Shown here: positions 21,437 to 34,060 of the stretch, piece by piece
Layout of the letters: every line of letters begins with the position of its first letter
How positions within the stretch are numbered: position 1 is the first letter of the stretch
Source of the DNA: Cunninghamia lanceolata
Lineage: Eukaryota; Streptophyta; Pinopsida; Cupressales; Cupressaceae
Length of the DNA stretch: 64,000 bases
Reading direction: 5' to 3'
Assembly: GCA_027924645.1 (NCBI GenBank)
Contig: BSBN01001251.1
Coordinates: 2,480,001-2,544,000 of the forward strand
The notes under the pieces: generated by a model
Database searches by the model: none
Told to the model about the DNA's origin: nothing
The model's input: only the letters and a program-made list of their open reading frames with translations
Position numbers and translations under genes: made by a program

Positions 21437-22400
21437 TCATAGATCTATAAAGAGTTTGATCAACCCTCAAAGACTCATCATTCTTGCTCGAGTGACAACC
21501 AGTAACCATAGGAGTAGTTACTAGTTTGGAATATTCCATTCCAAACTTCTTCAACATCTCTCTAACATAGTTAGCCTGAGAAATAAAGACATCGTCATCT
21601 AGCTAAGCAATTTGAAGTCCAAGGAAGAAAGACATCTCACCAATTATAGACATCTCAAACTCTTTTTGCATCTCCTCTGCAAACCTCTTACGCATATCAT
21701 CATCTCCACCAAAGATGATGTCTTCAACATATACTGCAACTATCAATATCATATCTCCTTCTTCCTTGATATAAAGATTACTATATGTGGTACCCTTCTT
21801 GAATCCTTGCTAAAGTAAGTACTTATCCAACCTAGCATATCAATCTCTAGGTGCTTGCTTGAGACCATACAAACCTTTCTTGAGTCTATACACCATGTCC
21901 ATATCTTCTAATATCTAAAAACCATCTAGTTTCTCAATGTAGACTTCTTCCTCTAGATCACCATTTAAAAGTGTTGACTTGACATCCATCTAATAAACCT
22001 TGATGTTTTTGTGAGCAACAAGGGAAAGAAATGTCCTAATTGCCTCCATCCTAGCTATCAGAGCAAAAGTCTCCTCAAAATCAATGCCTTCAATTTGGGA
22101 GTAGCCCTTACACACCAATCTTGCTTTGTTCCTCACAACTTCACCATCTTCTTTCAACTTGTTCTAGAACACCCACTTTGTTCCTATGACATTCTTATTA
22201 GCTGGTCTAGGAACCAATTCCTATATTTGATTCTTCTCTATTTGATTCAATTCTTCTTCCATTGCCTTCAACCATCCATCACCTTTGCTAGCATCAGAAA
22301 AAGTTTTGGGCTCTACCTTTGACAATAAACACAAGTTCACTTGCTCACTTGCCTTTGCAAACATTCTCTTGGTCTACACACCTTCATTCTTATCTCCAAT
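21437..22400 (-). pseudogene. Reverse transcriptase of Copia C2
   Basis: Decayed Copia RT read from the minus strand. Segments VYRLKKGLYGLKQAPRD (about 21855-21905), then VAVYVEDIIFGGDDDMR (about 21700-21745), then FFLGLQIA and QANYVREMLKKFGMEYSKL (about 21530-21590), and RSMIGGLL. The catalytic box reads YVED instead of YVDD, so one metal-binding Asp is now Glu. Several stops split it, among them TAG or TAA where Gln, Trp or Glu would be expected. Non-functional. Confidence 0.88.
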
Positions 22401-22403
22401 GAT

Positions 22404-23644
22404 CTAATCTATTGAATGGTTCCTTTGGACATAATTTGTTGGAGTCTTAGGGATCTGCTCTGGTTCTTGTTCCTTCTCTTCTTTCTCTTCTTCTTCTTCT
22501 TCTTCTTCTTCAATGCAGGGAAATATATCAGATCTGCAGTCCTCTGGTTCTTGTGAGATTTGGTACAAGTCTTCATCTACCTTGTCACTTGTGCTTTCAA
22601 TCATCTTTCCCAATCTCTTATTGTAGCATCTATAGGCCTTACTTCTAGTTGAGTAACCAAGAAAGATCCCTTCATCACTTATTGAATCAAACTTTCCTAG
22701 GTCTTCTTCAACTCTTCTGATATAGCATTTGCTACCACAGATCCTAAAGTATCTGATAGTGGGAGGTCTTCCATACCATAGCTCATAAGGCTTCTTAGTG
22801 TTATTGACCCTTAGTTGTACTTTTTTAGTTAGATAGATAGCAGTGTGAATTGCTTCCTTCCAGTACATGTCAGGCATATCTACATCTTTCAACATTGCCC
22901 TAGCCATCTCTTGCATAGTCCTATTCTCCCTATCTACTACCCCATTCTACTAAGGGGTCCTATGAGCAGACAGATGTCTCCTAATGTCAGGATCTTCATA
23001 AAACCTTCCAAATTCATTTGAAGTAAGCTCACCTCCTCTATCAGACCTCAAATGCTTGATCTTAGCATCCATTTCACTTTGAAAATCTTAAACTTATCAA
23101 AGGCTTCTGATTCTTCTCTTAAGAAAGTAACCCAAGTCATTCTAGAATAATAATCAATAAGCAACATGAAATAGCTTTCACCTTGTTGACTCTTTATTCT
23201 TGTAGGACCACATAGGTCAATGTGGATCAAGTCTAATGGCATTGAAGAAGAATACTCCTTGCTCTTGAAATTTGTCTTTGTCTCCTTTCTCATTTGATAT
23301 TCCTTGCATAATGTGTTTGCAGGCTTTATTATCTTGGGAATATCTCTCACCACATGAATAGAGCTAATCTTTACCATATTATCAAAGTTGATGTGTCCCA
23401 TTTGCTTGTTCCACAACCAACACTCACTGGATTGAGCTAATAAACATGTTCTCCCATTTACCTCCTTCAGATGATAGATATCACCATATGTCTCGATGCC
23501 TTTTGCAACTAGGTTTCCAAACCCTGCCTTCCTGATTTCACATCCTTTGGCATGAAAAGTAAGATTGTATCCTTTACTACACATTTGACTAACACTCAGA
23601 AGATTATGCTTTAGCCCTTTGACATAGAGGACATCCTCAGTCAT
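22404..23644 (-). pseudogene. Integrase of Copia C2 with gag-pre-integrase domain
   Basis: The pre-integrase region starts with EDVLYVKGLKHNLLSVSQMC (about 23580-23640) and includes WNKQMGHINFDN, part of the His/Cys finger. The CxxC half reads CKEYQM, so one Cys is lost. The core has LDLIHIDLCGP (first Asp, about 23215-23245) and LLIDYYSRMTWVTF (about 23125-23165). Near 22925-22960 the conserved TPQQNGVxERxN motif reads TP, two adjacent TAG stops (22947-22952), then NGVVDREN, so the DDE Glu is Asp (22932-22934). The C-terminal region to 22404 has PYELWYGRPPTI and ends in a Glu-rich tract. Confidence 0.9.
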
Positions 23645-23989
23645 GTTCTACCTATCAATAGTTATAGCACCCTTTCCACATATTTTTGTTGACTCATCAC
23701 CACCAAACTTAACAGCTCCACCATTCCACTTCTCAAGGTTGATAAACTTCTCCTTTTCACCATTCATGTGGTTGGAGCAGCCATTGTCAATTACCTAAGT
23801 ATTGGCTTCTTCTTTTGCATGAAAGACAGACCATACAACCATTGATTTTTCATTGTCTTGATCATTCTGCAAGGTATCAGACTTTTCACAATTGCCAAAA
23901 TCATCCTTTTTGTCACTAACATTCAAGGCCATGAAAAGTGTTTCATCATTTGGATCATCATGATCCTCATCTTCTAAAGAACGTAAATT
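23645..23989 (-). pseudogene. Protease region of Copia C2
   Basis: The Copia aspartic protease active site, usually WVIDSGCSNHM, reads TAG-VIDNGCSNHM near 23770-23800. Trp is a stop and the DSG Ser is Asn. KFGGDESTKICGKG follows. A knuckle-distal spacer with LNVSDKKDDFG lies upstream. The domain would cut the gag-pol polyprotein. Confidence 0.8.
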
Positions 23990-24847
23990 CTATATGGAAT
24001 ACAGACTTCTTTTGAACTTGTCTCTCTTATTACTACCCCTTAATTCTTTGAAAGGACATTTAGAAGCAAAATGACCAATTTTCCCACAATTGAAACATTT
24101 GGAAGGTAACTTACCTTTGTATTTATTGATGCCCTTATTCAATCTTCTTAAAAAGTTTGCCTCTACCTCATTAAGTTCATCATCTTGATCAGCTGCTTTA
24201 TCTTCTATCTTCTTACTTGCTTTGAATGTTGCTTCCTTCTTTTGAGCACCTTTGTTAAATTCTCTCATTTCAAAGGCTTTGAGAGAGCCAAACAATTGAT
24301 CTACTATATATGTATCTAAATCATGGGTCTCCTCAATAGCACATACCTTATGACTGTAAGATTTAGGAAGAGTTCTCAGTACCTTCTTCACAATCTCATC
24401 TTCTTTCACTTCTCCACCAAGACCTCTAATGTTGTTAACTATTTCATCCACCTAGAGCATGTAGCTAGCAATGTCTTCCTCTTCTATCATCCTCAGGGTC
24501 TCAAATTTGCTCTTGAATATTTGCATCTTGGCTTGCTTCACTTTACTAGCTCCTTCATAAATGCTTTCAAGTTTTACCCAGACCTCCTTAGCAGATTTGC
24601 AACCCATTACCTTTACAAGTTTTGAATTAGCTAGCCCACTCATGATAACACTCTATGCCTTGCCATTATTCTCATACAACTTAATCTCATATGCATCTAT
24701 AGGATCACTACTAGGAGCAGTGTAACCCTTCTTGACTTATTGTCAAATACCATACCCTAGAGAAGATAGATAGTTTTACATCCTTAGCTTCCAGAAGGAA
24801 TAATTTATTCCATCAATAGGTGCCTTGTGAGATCCATTATGAGCCAT
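23990..24847 (-). pseudogene. Gag of Copia C2 (UBN2 capsid plus CCHC)
   Basis: The Met at 24847 opens MAHNGSHKAP, then GINYSFWKLRM. The capsid has VMGCKSAKEVWVKLESIYEG (about 24540-24605), FKSKFETLRMIEEEDI and VLRTLPKSYSHKVCAIEE. The nucleocapsid knuckle is CFNCGKIGHFASKC (about 24055-24100), intact. At least five stops lie in the first 200 codons and one more at about 24452 (CAG or GAG to TAG). It is the same architecture as C1 and C3 gag and lacks the coiled coil that dominates ORF A. Confidence 0.92.
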
Positions 24848-24886
24848 CCCATACCTTCCTCAAGTGGTTAAGCCTCTTCTGAGTAA

Positions 24887-24902
24887 CTTGGCTCTGATAC
24901 TA
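24887..24902 (-). promoter_or_regulatory. Primer-binding site of C2
   Basis: Minus strand TAGTATCAGAGCCAAG, initiator tRNA-Met type with one changed base. Confidence 0.9.
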
Positions 24903-24904
24903 AT

Positions 24905-27026
24905 TGTTGAATACACTAGAATACTGAGAGGGTGGGTGAATCGGTATCTAAACAAACTTCAAATACTCTAGAGCATATTAAAACTTAATCATTACAACAT
25001 CAACATAAACATGAAAGATCAACACAATGCACATAAACACATAACACCAGATATACGTGGAAAACCCAAGAAGGGAAAAAACACCATGAGGATCAACTAA
25101 CAATATATGAATCTCAATATTACAACTTTATTTTAGGGCTACAACTTAAGAAAGCTACTACTTCCTACTAACTTTGTTTTAAGGCTACAACCCAAGGAAG
25201 TTACTACTCCTTGAAGATTTTGTTTTAGGGTCACTCCCAAGGAAGCTACAACTCCCTGTTGACTTTTTTTAAGGGATACAACCCAAGGAAACAACTACTC
25301 CCTAAACTGAGAATGAACTTAGTGAAGATTACAGCATGACAGTCCTTCTATTATATGAAATTGACAAAGAAGCTTACACCTTTGATGATTGCAATTCTAC
25401 CTCTTCACTCATCTTCTAATGATTGAATTAGTTAGGCACACTCTTCACTTCCCTCCTATCACAAAAATATCTTCAAGATGAATTAGGACAACCCTTATTA
25501 CTTCTACCCTTTCTCCTTTAGTCGCACATCATAATGCATATAATATTCATGTTCTAATCTTCACATACTCATATTGGCAATCATACCTCACCTAAATCAA
25601 CTAGGTTTACAATATATACATGACATTACATTGATTTTATTACAAGTCGGCCAATTTAATAAGAATACTACATTTTACAAGTCGTCCAGAGATCACACAA
25701 ACATGAAACATGTAGAGGGAAAGCTCTAACATGAACTACAAGTTGCTCCAGGAAGAGACACACACTTTGCGGATCCTAGCATATTCTTAGCCCAGTCCTA
25801 AACATTCTTCATAGAAACATCCTTCAAGGAATAACATCCGCATGCTTCATAAATTTGAATTAGGTCGCCCTTAAGAAAGAACACATGAAGTGTGTAGCAC
25901 ATCGGTCTTTGCAATCTTGGCAGTACTCATGAATGAATAACCATTACTTGTTCTGTTTCTAGATGAGTTTGTATGACCTACATAACATTTCCAAACACTT
26001 GTTGAACTCTGCATAGCAACAACTTTGTGGCACACATCATCAACATTCCTTAGTCAGCCAAGCAAGATCATAACCAAGCAACATCATCATTTCAAACCAC
26101 AGCCAGTTCTGGAGAGAGGAGAAAATACCTTGCGAAGTAGTAGGAAACATCACAAGATTATCAGGATCATCTTCCATCAGGCAATTTACCATTTCAAGTA
26201 GTAACAAGTTGGTGCACATCATCAGCATATATTCTGAGAACTAGGCATATGAAACCATCTGTATCACCACTATCATTTGAAAATTGAACTTGTAGACCTC
26301 TAAAACACCTGAAACTCATATGGATGCACTCATACACTTCTCTGAACATATCCTCAAAACTGTATGAGCAAATCTTCAATTGCAGAGGAATGTGGAGCAT
26401 TCCAATCAGTCTTCATCATCACATTACTCTGCCAGAGCACAAACCAGAACTTTGACACTTGTAACTTCTGCTATGGAGGAGCAAATAATCTAAAACTTTA
26501 GATTTAGCACTTTTAAAATATTATAAACTTAACTTCTAAACCACATGACCATATCTTGAAATGTGAAGGAATGCAAAGCATTTTACCAGGTAGTCTTCTA
26601 GGCAACTCTCTATAGTAGAAACCTTCACCAACTTTCGGAGGCCAAAACCTTCATATAACAACACATACATCCTTAGGAACAATAGGAAGGATCATACAAC
26701 ATGTCACAGGTCATCAACAACATCTTCTCATCCTCAACTTAGCTTCTAATTCCCATCTTAATATATCATCATTCATCTAAGTGCTTCTAATTACCATCTT
26801 AATATATCATCATGAAATCATCTCTGTGGACCACAAACATGCTCAATACAACTTTACTTTACATTAATGAAGGAATGACATCCAACCATGAACATCAAGA
26901 ACATCATTGCATCTCTATTACTACACTAGTATATCATCAACATGAACATTCACATCAACCACATCACAAACTGAGTGTTGACCTCACTCTGAGAGTTGGC
27001 ATCAATGAAAACACATATTTACAACA
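24905..27026 (-). repeat. 5' LTR of C2
   Basis: Begins TGTTGAATACAC and ends TTTACAACA; 2,122 bp. It contains the GGTGGGTGAATCGG version of the shared motif, the conserved hairpin at 25056-25088 (right arm damaged) and the 46 bp repeat array at about 25129-25310. Apparent ORFs inside are not genes. TSD ATATT follows. Confidence 0.92.
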
Positions 27027-27031
27027 ATATT

Positions 27032-28470
27032 ATCACCCATTGCAAAAACTTGGTACATTAACCAAGAAAAGAGAGGAGAAACCAAAAGCTAGGTCATGGT
27101 ACAAAGTGACTTTTGTAAAACATTTGCATTCTATAGCAATGACAAGTTGATTCATAACACACTCTAAAAGATGAAATAAATAATTTATCTCCAATGGAAA
27201 TAGTTATTAAAAAGAAACATTAGGCTATACAACCAAAGGAAAAAGGCATTTAGAACTTGATAGAATGGATGGACAATGTTGAAACTCCACTGGAAAAGTT
27301 ATGTGGTACTTCTACGAAGATTATGGAACCCAAAGAAGAAGAAAACCCTCAAAATTTAAATGTAGAAGTGAAGGAAGACGAAAGAGTGATAACTATTCTT
27401 AATGCACTAGAAAATAAGTACTTCAATGAGCCATTAACTACTAGAGTAGAAAATATATATTTAGAAGAAAGCCCCAAGTTGGCCAAAATTGGAGATTACT
27501 AGGATGAAAGACAAGTAATGCAAGTGGTGAAAGAGTTAAAATAATATGAAGACTTATTTCCTTAGACTTTAATTGACCTAAAAGAAATTAAATAACAGGT
27601 AGGAACAATGAAAATATAGTTGAGGGAAGGAATGGAATTGTAAATAAAGAGACCATGCTGACTAAATCCTAATGTTAAAACAAGAGTGAAAGTAGAACTA
27701 GACAAAATGTTAGTAGGGGGTATCATCAAACCAGTTAAAGATGTAGAATGGAAAAACCCTATGGTAGTTCAACTTAAGAAAACTAGTGAGATAAGAGTAT
27801 GTGTTGATTTTTAAGGAATTGAATAAAGCTTATATACATGACTCCTTCCCCACTCCTTTATAGACAAAATACTAGAATCATTAGTAGGAAGGCAGATCTA
27901 CTCATTTACAAATGGATTATCAAGATATCACAAAGTAAAAATATAGGAAGAAGACCTATTAAAGACTAAATTTGCAATTGAATGGAGATCATTTATGTAT
28001 ACTATAATTCTATTTGTCTTAAAGAATACCCCTACATTATTTAACAAAATTATGATAAATGCCTTTACGGACTTTATTAATATTTTTTTGGAGGTATACT
28101 TGGATGACAGTGTATGGACTAATTAAAGATCATGTTCAAGTACTATATCTAATGCTAGAATTGTGTAGAAGCTTACAAATTTCATTAAATTTGAAGAAAT
28201 GTATATTTGTGGTACCTTTTGGAACCCTCCTAGTCCACATAATATGCAAGAAAGTTTTGATGGTTGACTTGCTAAAAATTCTATAATATTAAATATACTA
28301 GTTCCAAAGGCGGTAATAGAAGTAAAAATATTTTTGGGATACACTGGTTACCATATAAAATTCATCATGGGATATGCGAAAATAATTGGACCAATAGAAT
28401 AATTTCTTAAGAAAAAGACAATAAGAACTTTTGCATGGATAAAATAGTGTTAAGAGCCTCTGACACACTA
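27032..28470 (+). pseudogene. Old Gypsy G2, reverse transcriptase region
   Basis: Continuation of G2 after the C2 insertion. RT is recognisable through decay: LDKMLVGGIIKPVKDVEW (about 27695-27750), TSEIRVCVDF (27783-27812), FTDFINIFLEVYLDDSV (about 28065-28110) with a YLDD box, and FLGYTGYHIKFIMGYAKIIGP (28333-28395) of the thumb/connection. Stops are frequent and several frames are needed. The first open stretch (27257-27502) is an acidic linker of unknown role. The clade is uncertain; the RNase H below resembles the non-chromodomain (Tat-like) group. Confidence 0.75.
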
Positions 28471-29060
28471 AAAAGAAGATTGTGGAAGCACCAATTTTAG
28501 TTTTTCTATATTGGAATGTCCCTTTCCATGTACATGTGGGGGACTTAAGCACTGCAATTGAAATAGTACTATCACAACCAAGAGGAAATAAAGACCATCC
28601 AATTGCATATGCTAGCCACAAATTATTACAAGCAAAAATAAATTACACTAGCACCAAGAGAGAGGCATTGACTATGGTGTATGCACTACAAAAGTTCAAA
28701 CACAATCTCTTAGCTACCCAATTTATATTCTTTACATACCATGAGCCACTTAAGTATTTGATGAATAGAGTGGTAATATAGGGAAGAATCTATAGATGGC
28801 AACTACTATTCCAATAATTTAATTTCAAAATCATGGTAAAACTAGGAAAAGAAAATCAAGGACCAAACTGTCTATCTAGAATTGACATAGGAGAAGGGCC
28901 AAGACAAATAGAGGAAGAATTACCTAGCACAAATTTGTTTAGAATCAATGTGGTACCAGAAGAACTGAGAGGTAACACAATTACTATCCATAGAACAATT
29001 TCTAGAGCTTTATTCCAAAAATGGCAAACGTAAACTTTTGAGGAAATCATTACCATATAC
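28471..29060 (+). pseudogene. Old Gypsy G2, RNase H region
   Basis: About 100 open codons with a Gypsy RNase H pattern: IEIVLSQPRGNKDHPIAYAS (28558-28618), then KINYTSTKREALTMVYALQKF (28636-28700), then FFTYHEPLKYLMNR. A stop separates a tail reading KIMVKLGKENQGPNCLSRID, the usual 'ADxLSRI' end of the domain. The expected DASD catalytic Asp appears as GDLS. Confidence 0.8.
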
Positions 29061-29700
29061 CTTAATTGAAGGAGAACTATGCATCATAGGCAGGGATGAA
29101 ATTTTAACAAGATTTATTTTAGAGCATGAAAGAATTAGTGTTTTAAGAAGCACCTGAAGGAATATTAGGAGGACATAATTTAAGAGAAGGCACTACAAGA
29201 AAGGTTTTACTAGCAGATATATGATGGCCTACATTGTTCAAGGATGCAAATAAGTATGCAAGACAATGCGACATATGTAAGAGAGTAGGAAAACCTATCG
29301 CAAGAGATGAAATTCCTTTGTGGCTAGTATTAGCACAAGTCCCATTTGAGAAGTAGGCAATTGATTTTATTGGGGACCCATTGACTGCCCAACAAAGAAA
29401 TAAAAACCAAGATTCATCATAATAGGGGTTGAGTATCTCATAAAGTGGGAAGAAGCAAAAGCAAATAATTATTGCACTACTTACACCATCATAAAATTTA
29501 TTTACCAAAACATTATTTGTCCACGAAGCATAACAAGCGACCAAGGAAAACATTTTATCAATAGAACAATTGTGTAGCTACTAGACGCCTTTATGATAGT
29601 ACATGACATGAGTAGCCCCTACCATCCTTAAGTAAATGGAACAAGTGAGGCATTGAACAAGATTATAGGCACCACACTTACAAAAATGTGCAATAGTAAC
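29061..29700 (+). pseudogene. Old Gypsy G2, integrase region, cut by T1
   Basis: The integrase finger is shown by EGILGGHNLREGTTRKVLLADI (29155-29222), WPTLFKDANKYARQCDICKR (29226-29285), giving the His and CxxC halves. The core begins VPFEK-TAG-AIDFIGDP (about 29340-29375), where TAG replaces a likely Trp or Gln. A later piece has VNGTSEALNKIIGTTL (29631-29680), which holds the DDE Glu. Sequence stops at 29700, where the T1 LTR begins. Confidence 0.78.
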
Positions 29701-31316
29701 TGTAGTGTGGGAAAATTACTTTCTCAATCTACTTGCTTCGATTGAGCGAACTCTCCACTACAACTACACTTGGGTTCTGTTATCTGAAGTATTAGATGTT
29801 AAGTAATCTATTTTAGATCACTACAGAATCACTATGAGTCCCTACCAAAGCAATGTGACCTGAACAAGTGATTGAGAATAGAGGGAAAATGAACAGAATA
29901 CTAAAATGAATTAACTACAAACAAAATCTAGAAAAATGAATGACAAAGGTAAAAAGGACAAGTGAAATGGAACCTATAGCTAGATGTACAAGATCACTAT
30001 TCTAGATGATAGTGCTAAGTGAGGACGTCTCCACAGGGCATTGGAATCCAAAATATATGCAAAATAAAACTGTCATGTTCAAATAAATCTAAAACACCTA
30101 CACATTACAATTTGCAAAAAGAACTATACCCAGTGAAGTTTGGTTTATACAAAAATGAAAATAAGATGAATTAAACTAAGGAAAATGAAGAGGGACAAAC
30201 ACAAAAGGAAGGAATACGAAACCTCCATGTGGCTAGGTATCCTTCACTTCACGTACACCTGCAAAAGAAAGAGAAAAATGGTTGGGCTACTTGGGGACTT
30301 GCCTTAGTCAAGCCCTGGTGTTGGTATTCCTACATTCACAAGAAGCAATTTGAGATATATCATAGAAACTAAAAGGAAAAGATGTGGTGTTCTTATCCTA
30401 AGTGTATATAGGAAAGTAAGAACAATCATAAAGAAAGTAAATCAACAATAGTTCTTTCTTTGGTCTACGAGGAGAGAAACCCAAAATGTGCATCATGTAC
30501 ATTGAAGATAATTGGTGGTCTACACCCAACAAGACTAACAGTGGTCTACACTAAGAAAGATTAAGTGAAATGGTGGTCTACACCATTGTAAAACTATGCA
30601 ACTATTGAATATATTTGGAATGAAATACAATGCATACAAAACCAAAACAATCTTATCAATGTGAGTAGTAAGAGGAGATAGAAAGCTCCCAAGAACTCAA
30701 AATCATTGTGTAGCCTCAAACCTTGGTGATGAGAACCTCATAGAAAGTGAAACAAAACCCTAAGAGCCAAGAGAAATGTTCTCACAATACACAAGGATAC
30801 CAAAAACCCTCAATAGCTACTATAGGAGTCTAGTTTACATAAGATAAACTTGCAGAGAGTTATATAAAAGCCAAAAGTCTGTCAAAGATTGAGAGAGTGT
30901 GAATGAATGTGTTTTAAAATATTTCCAATACACTTCCAAGGGGGAAAAACCTTGAAATTCCATGTAAGGAGTCATTTTGTGACCTTAGGAGGTGTTACAA
31001 GGAATCCTTATGATCACTCAGGATGTGTTATAATACCTAGAAATGGATACCTATTAGCAAATAGATGCAAAACACTAGCGGGTCGTGCCAACATCCACAT
31101 GGAGCGCTCAAGTCTAGGTAAAACTAGCTTCTATTCATACAAGGCACCTTAGGACCATGTAAGCATTTAAGCATCATAATGAATTTTAAGAAGAGTAGAA
31201 GAAATAGACCAAAATCACAAAAACCTAGCCTAATATGTTGGAGAGAAGATGTAAATGCCAAAATGTTTACTAAATGTAGCATGAAATTGCAAGGGTATGT
31301 AATTTTCTACGTTACA
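29701..31316 (-). repeat. 3' LTR of T1 (Tat/Ogre-like Gypsy remnant)
   Basis: Starts TGTAGTGTGGG where G2 integrase breaks off, and ends CTACGTTACA. It is followed at 31321-31331 by GCCCCCACTTT, which on the minus strand is a good PPT (AAAGTGGGGGC). About 1.6 kb. It contains three spaced GGTGGTCTACAC-like repeats near 30510-30590. Small open frames inside look like chance. The partner LTR is missing because NA2 cut the other end. Confidence 0.7.
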
Positions 31317-32696
31317 TTTAGCCCCCACTTTAGTGAATGTACGACACTACATGCATATGCAAGGTAAAGTAGCAAGGAAATAACATAGTATGTTATACCT
31401 CCAACAAGAATGTTGTAAAGGATGTAGGATTTTTTTTGAGCAGAGGTATGAAGCTCCTAGATTGAGAACCTACAAAACCATTATATGTTAGACAATAAAC
31501 CTACACAAGAGGCAATGCCAAAATCATAAAACATCCTAAAAGGATTAGATTGAATATGATTTTCTCAAACATCATTATTTTGAAAATCATGTGATCTAAT
31601 GCACAATCTACTACTATCTTCAAAAAACACACACACACAAGAAAGAAATAAATGCAAAGCGATAAAGAGGCATTTCTAGCACACTACGAGAGCTAGAAAG
31701 GATGCCAAGTATGGTTCTAGGGCTATCACACTACAAGAGCTAGGAACCATACTAACTCTTGTGGGCCACTAGAAATAACAAACTTGCATTGTTAGGTGAC
31801 TCAAAGTGCAAAACAAGTAGCTAAAAGTGTGGACAAGCCAAGAAAGTGCATCTTCTTGGGACAACTATCTACAAATGTTGCAGGGAGCAAACACTTCAGG
31901 GAGTGCACCAAAAACCAATGCCTCAAGGAGCATTTCAAAAACCAACACCTCATGGAGTGTTTCAACAAAGTGGTGTGTGTAAAAAGGTGTAAAGAGAGAG
32001 ATATGCCCCCACCTTAAAATAATTGCATTAATTACACATATGTAATTTATTTTAAGGGATAAACGAGGAAGAGAGCTTTAAGAGACATATATCAACATAT
32101 ATGTTCTCAAAGCTACATCTTGTAAAAGAAAAAGGATGCCCCCAAAGAGGGATAGTTGAGGTAATGCTATCGACATGATACACAAAGTGCTTGTGTAAGC
32201 ATGGTATGACACCGAGCAACACTTACACATGCCACATGAAACAAGAAAAAACACCAAACACACTAAGGGATCTATGTACTTTGGGATCAACATAATGTAT
32301 ATATTTGAAGGTAATAATCATAGAATCTCATTTTCTTTATTATCATCATTCCCCAAACACGTAGAACTACAAGCACATAGGAAGAAGGTCTCAAAGAGAA
32401 AAATACATATCAAAATGAAAAATGAAGAATTTAAAAATTTTGGGTCAACACGAAAGGAAGCTAAATATTCCAACACTTTTCATCATCCCCAAAATGTCAT
32501 AGAAACAATTAAAAAGGCAACATAGAAAATTAAATATGAACAAATAGAAGAATATCACGACAAATGCATTCCTCTTGTATCCATGTGTCTACATGGGGAT
32601 CGTGAGTCCTCTAGGTAGAACTAACAAACATAGAAGCACAACATAGGAGAGACATTACTGATAAGCAAGAAAACACATAAAACATATGTAAATGTC
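31317..32696 (-). other. T1 interior, non-coding, with PPT and short tandem repeat
   Basis: PPT complement at 31321-31331. Three 27 bp tandem units begin at 31896, 31923 and 31950 (TCAAGGAGCATTTCAAAAACC-like). An AC-rich run lies near 31630. No gene is supported. Confidence 0.6.
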
Positions 32697-34060
32697 TCAT
32701 GGTTCATCCATGAATAGGTCATCCTGGTCCCAATATTCATACTCACAATGGGACAGAGGGATTGCTAATAATAGAACCATAGCAAGAGTAGTCGAAGGAT
32801 ACTCTCTTGGAACCAAGTGCAGAGGATCAATAGGTGGGGCTAGATCTTCTTGAGCACTAGGTTTAGCAATTGTCAATGAATTTGAAAAGATTGTGGACAA
32901 TATCAAGATGTTTGGAATAGACTCTTTGATTCTCATAGGAGAGGAATTAGGAGAGTCACTATCTAAAATGCAAACCACCGGTGGATCTTGAGTCCTATCA
33001 TCTTTAAGGCAAGCACTAGGAGAAAAGGGTGGAGTAATATTCTCCACAAAGAGAAAAGAAAAAGAAGAAGAGTGGTGAGCAGGTGGAAAAGGCAATTATA
33101 GAATGCACTTAGGTTGAAGTTCTCGTAATGTAGGATAACACTCAAGCTTACATTTAGGCAATGCAGGCTGAGCAAGCACAATAGCAGAGGAGGTGGCACT
33201 AGGACCGATATTGATAATTGAATCAGGGGTCGAGGATGGGAGAGACAGAGGAAGGGAAATAGGGAGGTGAGGATCCAAAGGAAGAATAGAATCAGCGGTT
33301 GGCTATGAGGAAGAGATATCATCAAAAGAAGGCTATGCATCAGTAGCACATGCTCTCGAGTCATATCACAATGATGATGTTTATGATCTCTTAGAAGTTG
33401 GTTCTACCTCGTACGAGCCAAGGCTTTTGCTGACGAAGTTGGGGGGTCTTCCATCATGGGCTTCATGCATCCATGTTCATAAGGATATGTGGACCAACCA
33501 CCAATGGTGGAGGGACCATACGAGTAGGGGAAGGGGAACATGTCTGCAACATGGGTTACTTTCCTTGTGCCATTGGAGGGAAAGGAGGAACAAAAGAAAC
33601 TTTTGAAGGTTGGGGAACCACCATGGGAGGAGGAGTACTCAATTGAGGGGGGTTTCCTAGTGCCACTGAGGAGGTAGGAGGAACAAAACTAGTCAATGGG
33701 GTTGAGGAACTCTAGGGAAACATGGTGCATGAGGTTATGCTACAAGTCTATCTTGTGATCTTGTGTAAGAGAAGGGAGGAGGCATTATAGAGTACAAAAT
33801 AGGTGCACAAGAACGGGGAGGTACACTTTATACACACTCCTTTCCTTTAACTATTAGGGGATTAGAGAAAGGAATAGGAGTAGCCTCTGAAGACAAGAGC
33901 ACCATAGGGGAGTAGCTGAAGAAGAGGAAGCTAAGGGCCCAGCTAACAACTGAGTGATCCTACTCAGCTTGAACTTCTAGTATGATATAAATAGAAAGTC
34001 ATTACAAGGCCAGAGCGACTTAGTAGGAGCTAGCTAGAAGTAGTCCAAAGAGAAGTTTCC
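32697..34060 (-). pseudogene. T1 polyprotein remnant, proline-rich and acidic C-terminal parts
   Basis: On the minus strand there are Pro-rich stretches such as NPPQLSTPPPMVVPQPSKVS (about 33590-33650) and an open frame ending in EYEYWDQDDLFMDEP at 32697-32740. I see no RT, RNase H or integrase motif here, so pol is deleted or unrecognisable between the protease-like part and the PPT. The assignment to T1 rests on strand and position between its gag and 3' LTR. The Leu-rich frame 32963-33364 is probably not a protein. Confidence 0.45.

Larger units (their letters stand above)
14990..27026 (-). mobile_element. C2: full-length Copia (SIRE/Maximus-like), 12.0 kb, with two insertions in one LTR
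   Basis: Minus-strand Copia with 5' LTR at right (24905-27026, 2,122 bp), PBS, gag, protease, integrase, RT, RNase H, several PPT-like tracts and a 3' LTR at left (14990-20479). The left LTR is 5.5 kb only because it holds solo LTR S1 and mini element M1; without them about 2.1 kb remains, which matches the right LTR. Both outer flanks carry ATATT. Long LTRs, multiple purine tracts and the gag type point to the SIRE/Maximus lineage (judged from motifs). Confidence 0.92.

Noticed and set aside
32963..33364. Leu/Pro-rich minus-strand frame that could be a membrane protein
   Set aside because: Low-complexity frame overlapping two others in a decayed Gypsy remnant; no start context or conserved motif.
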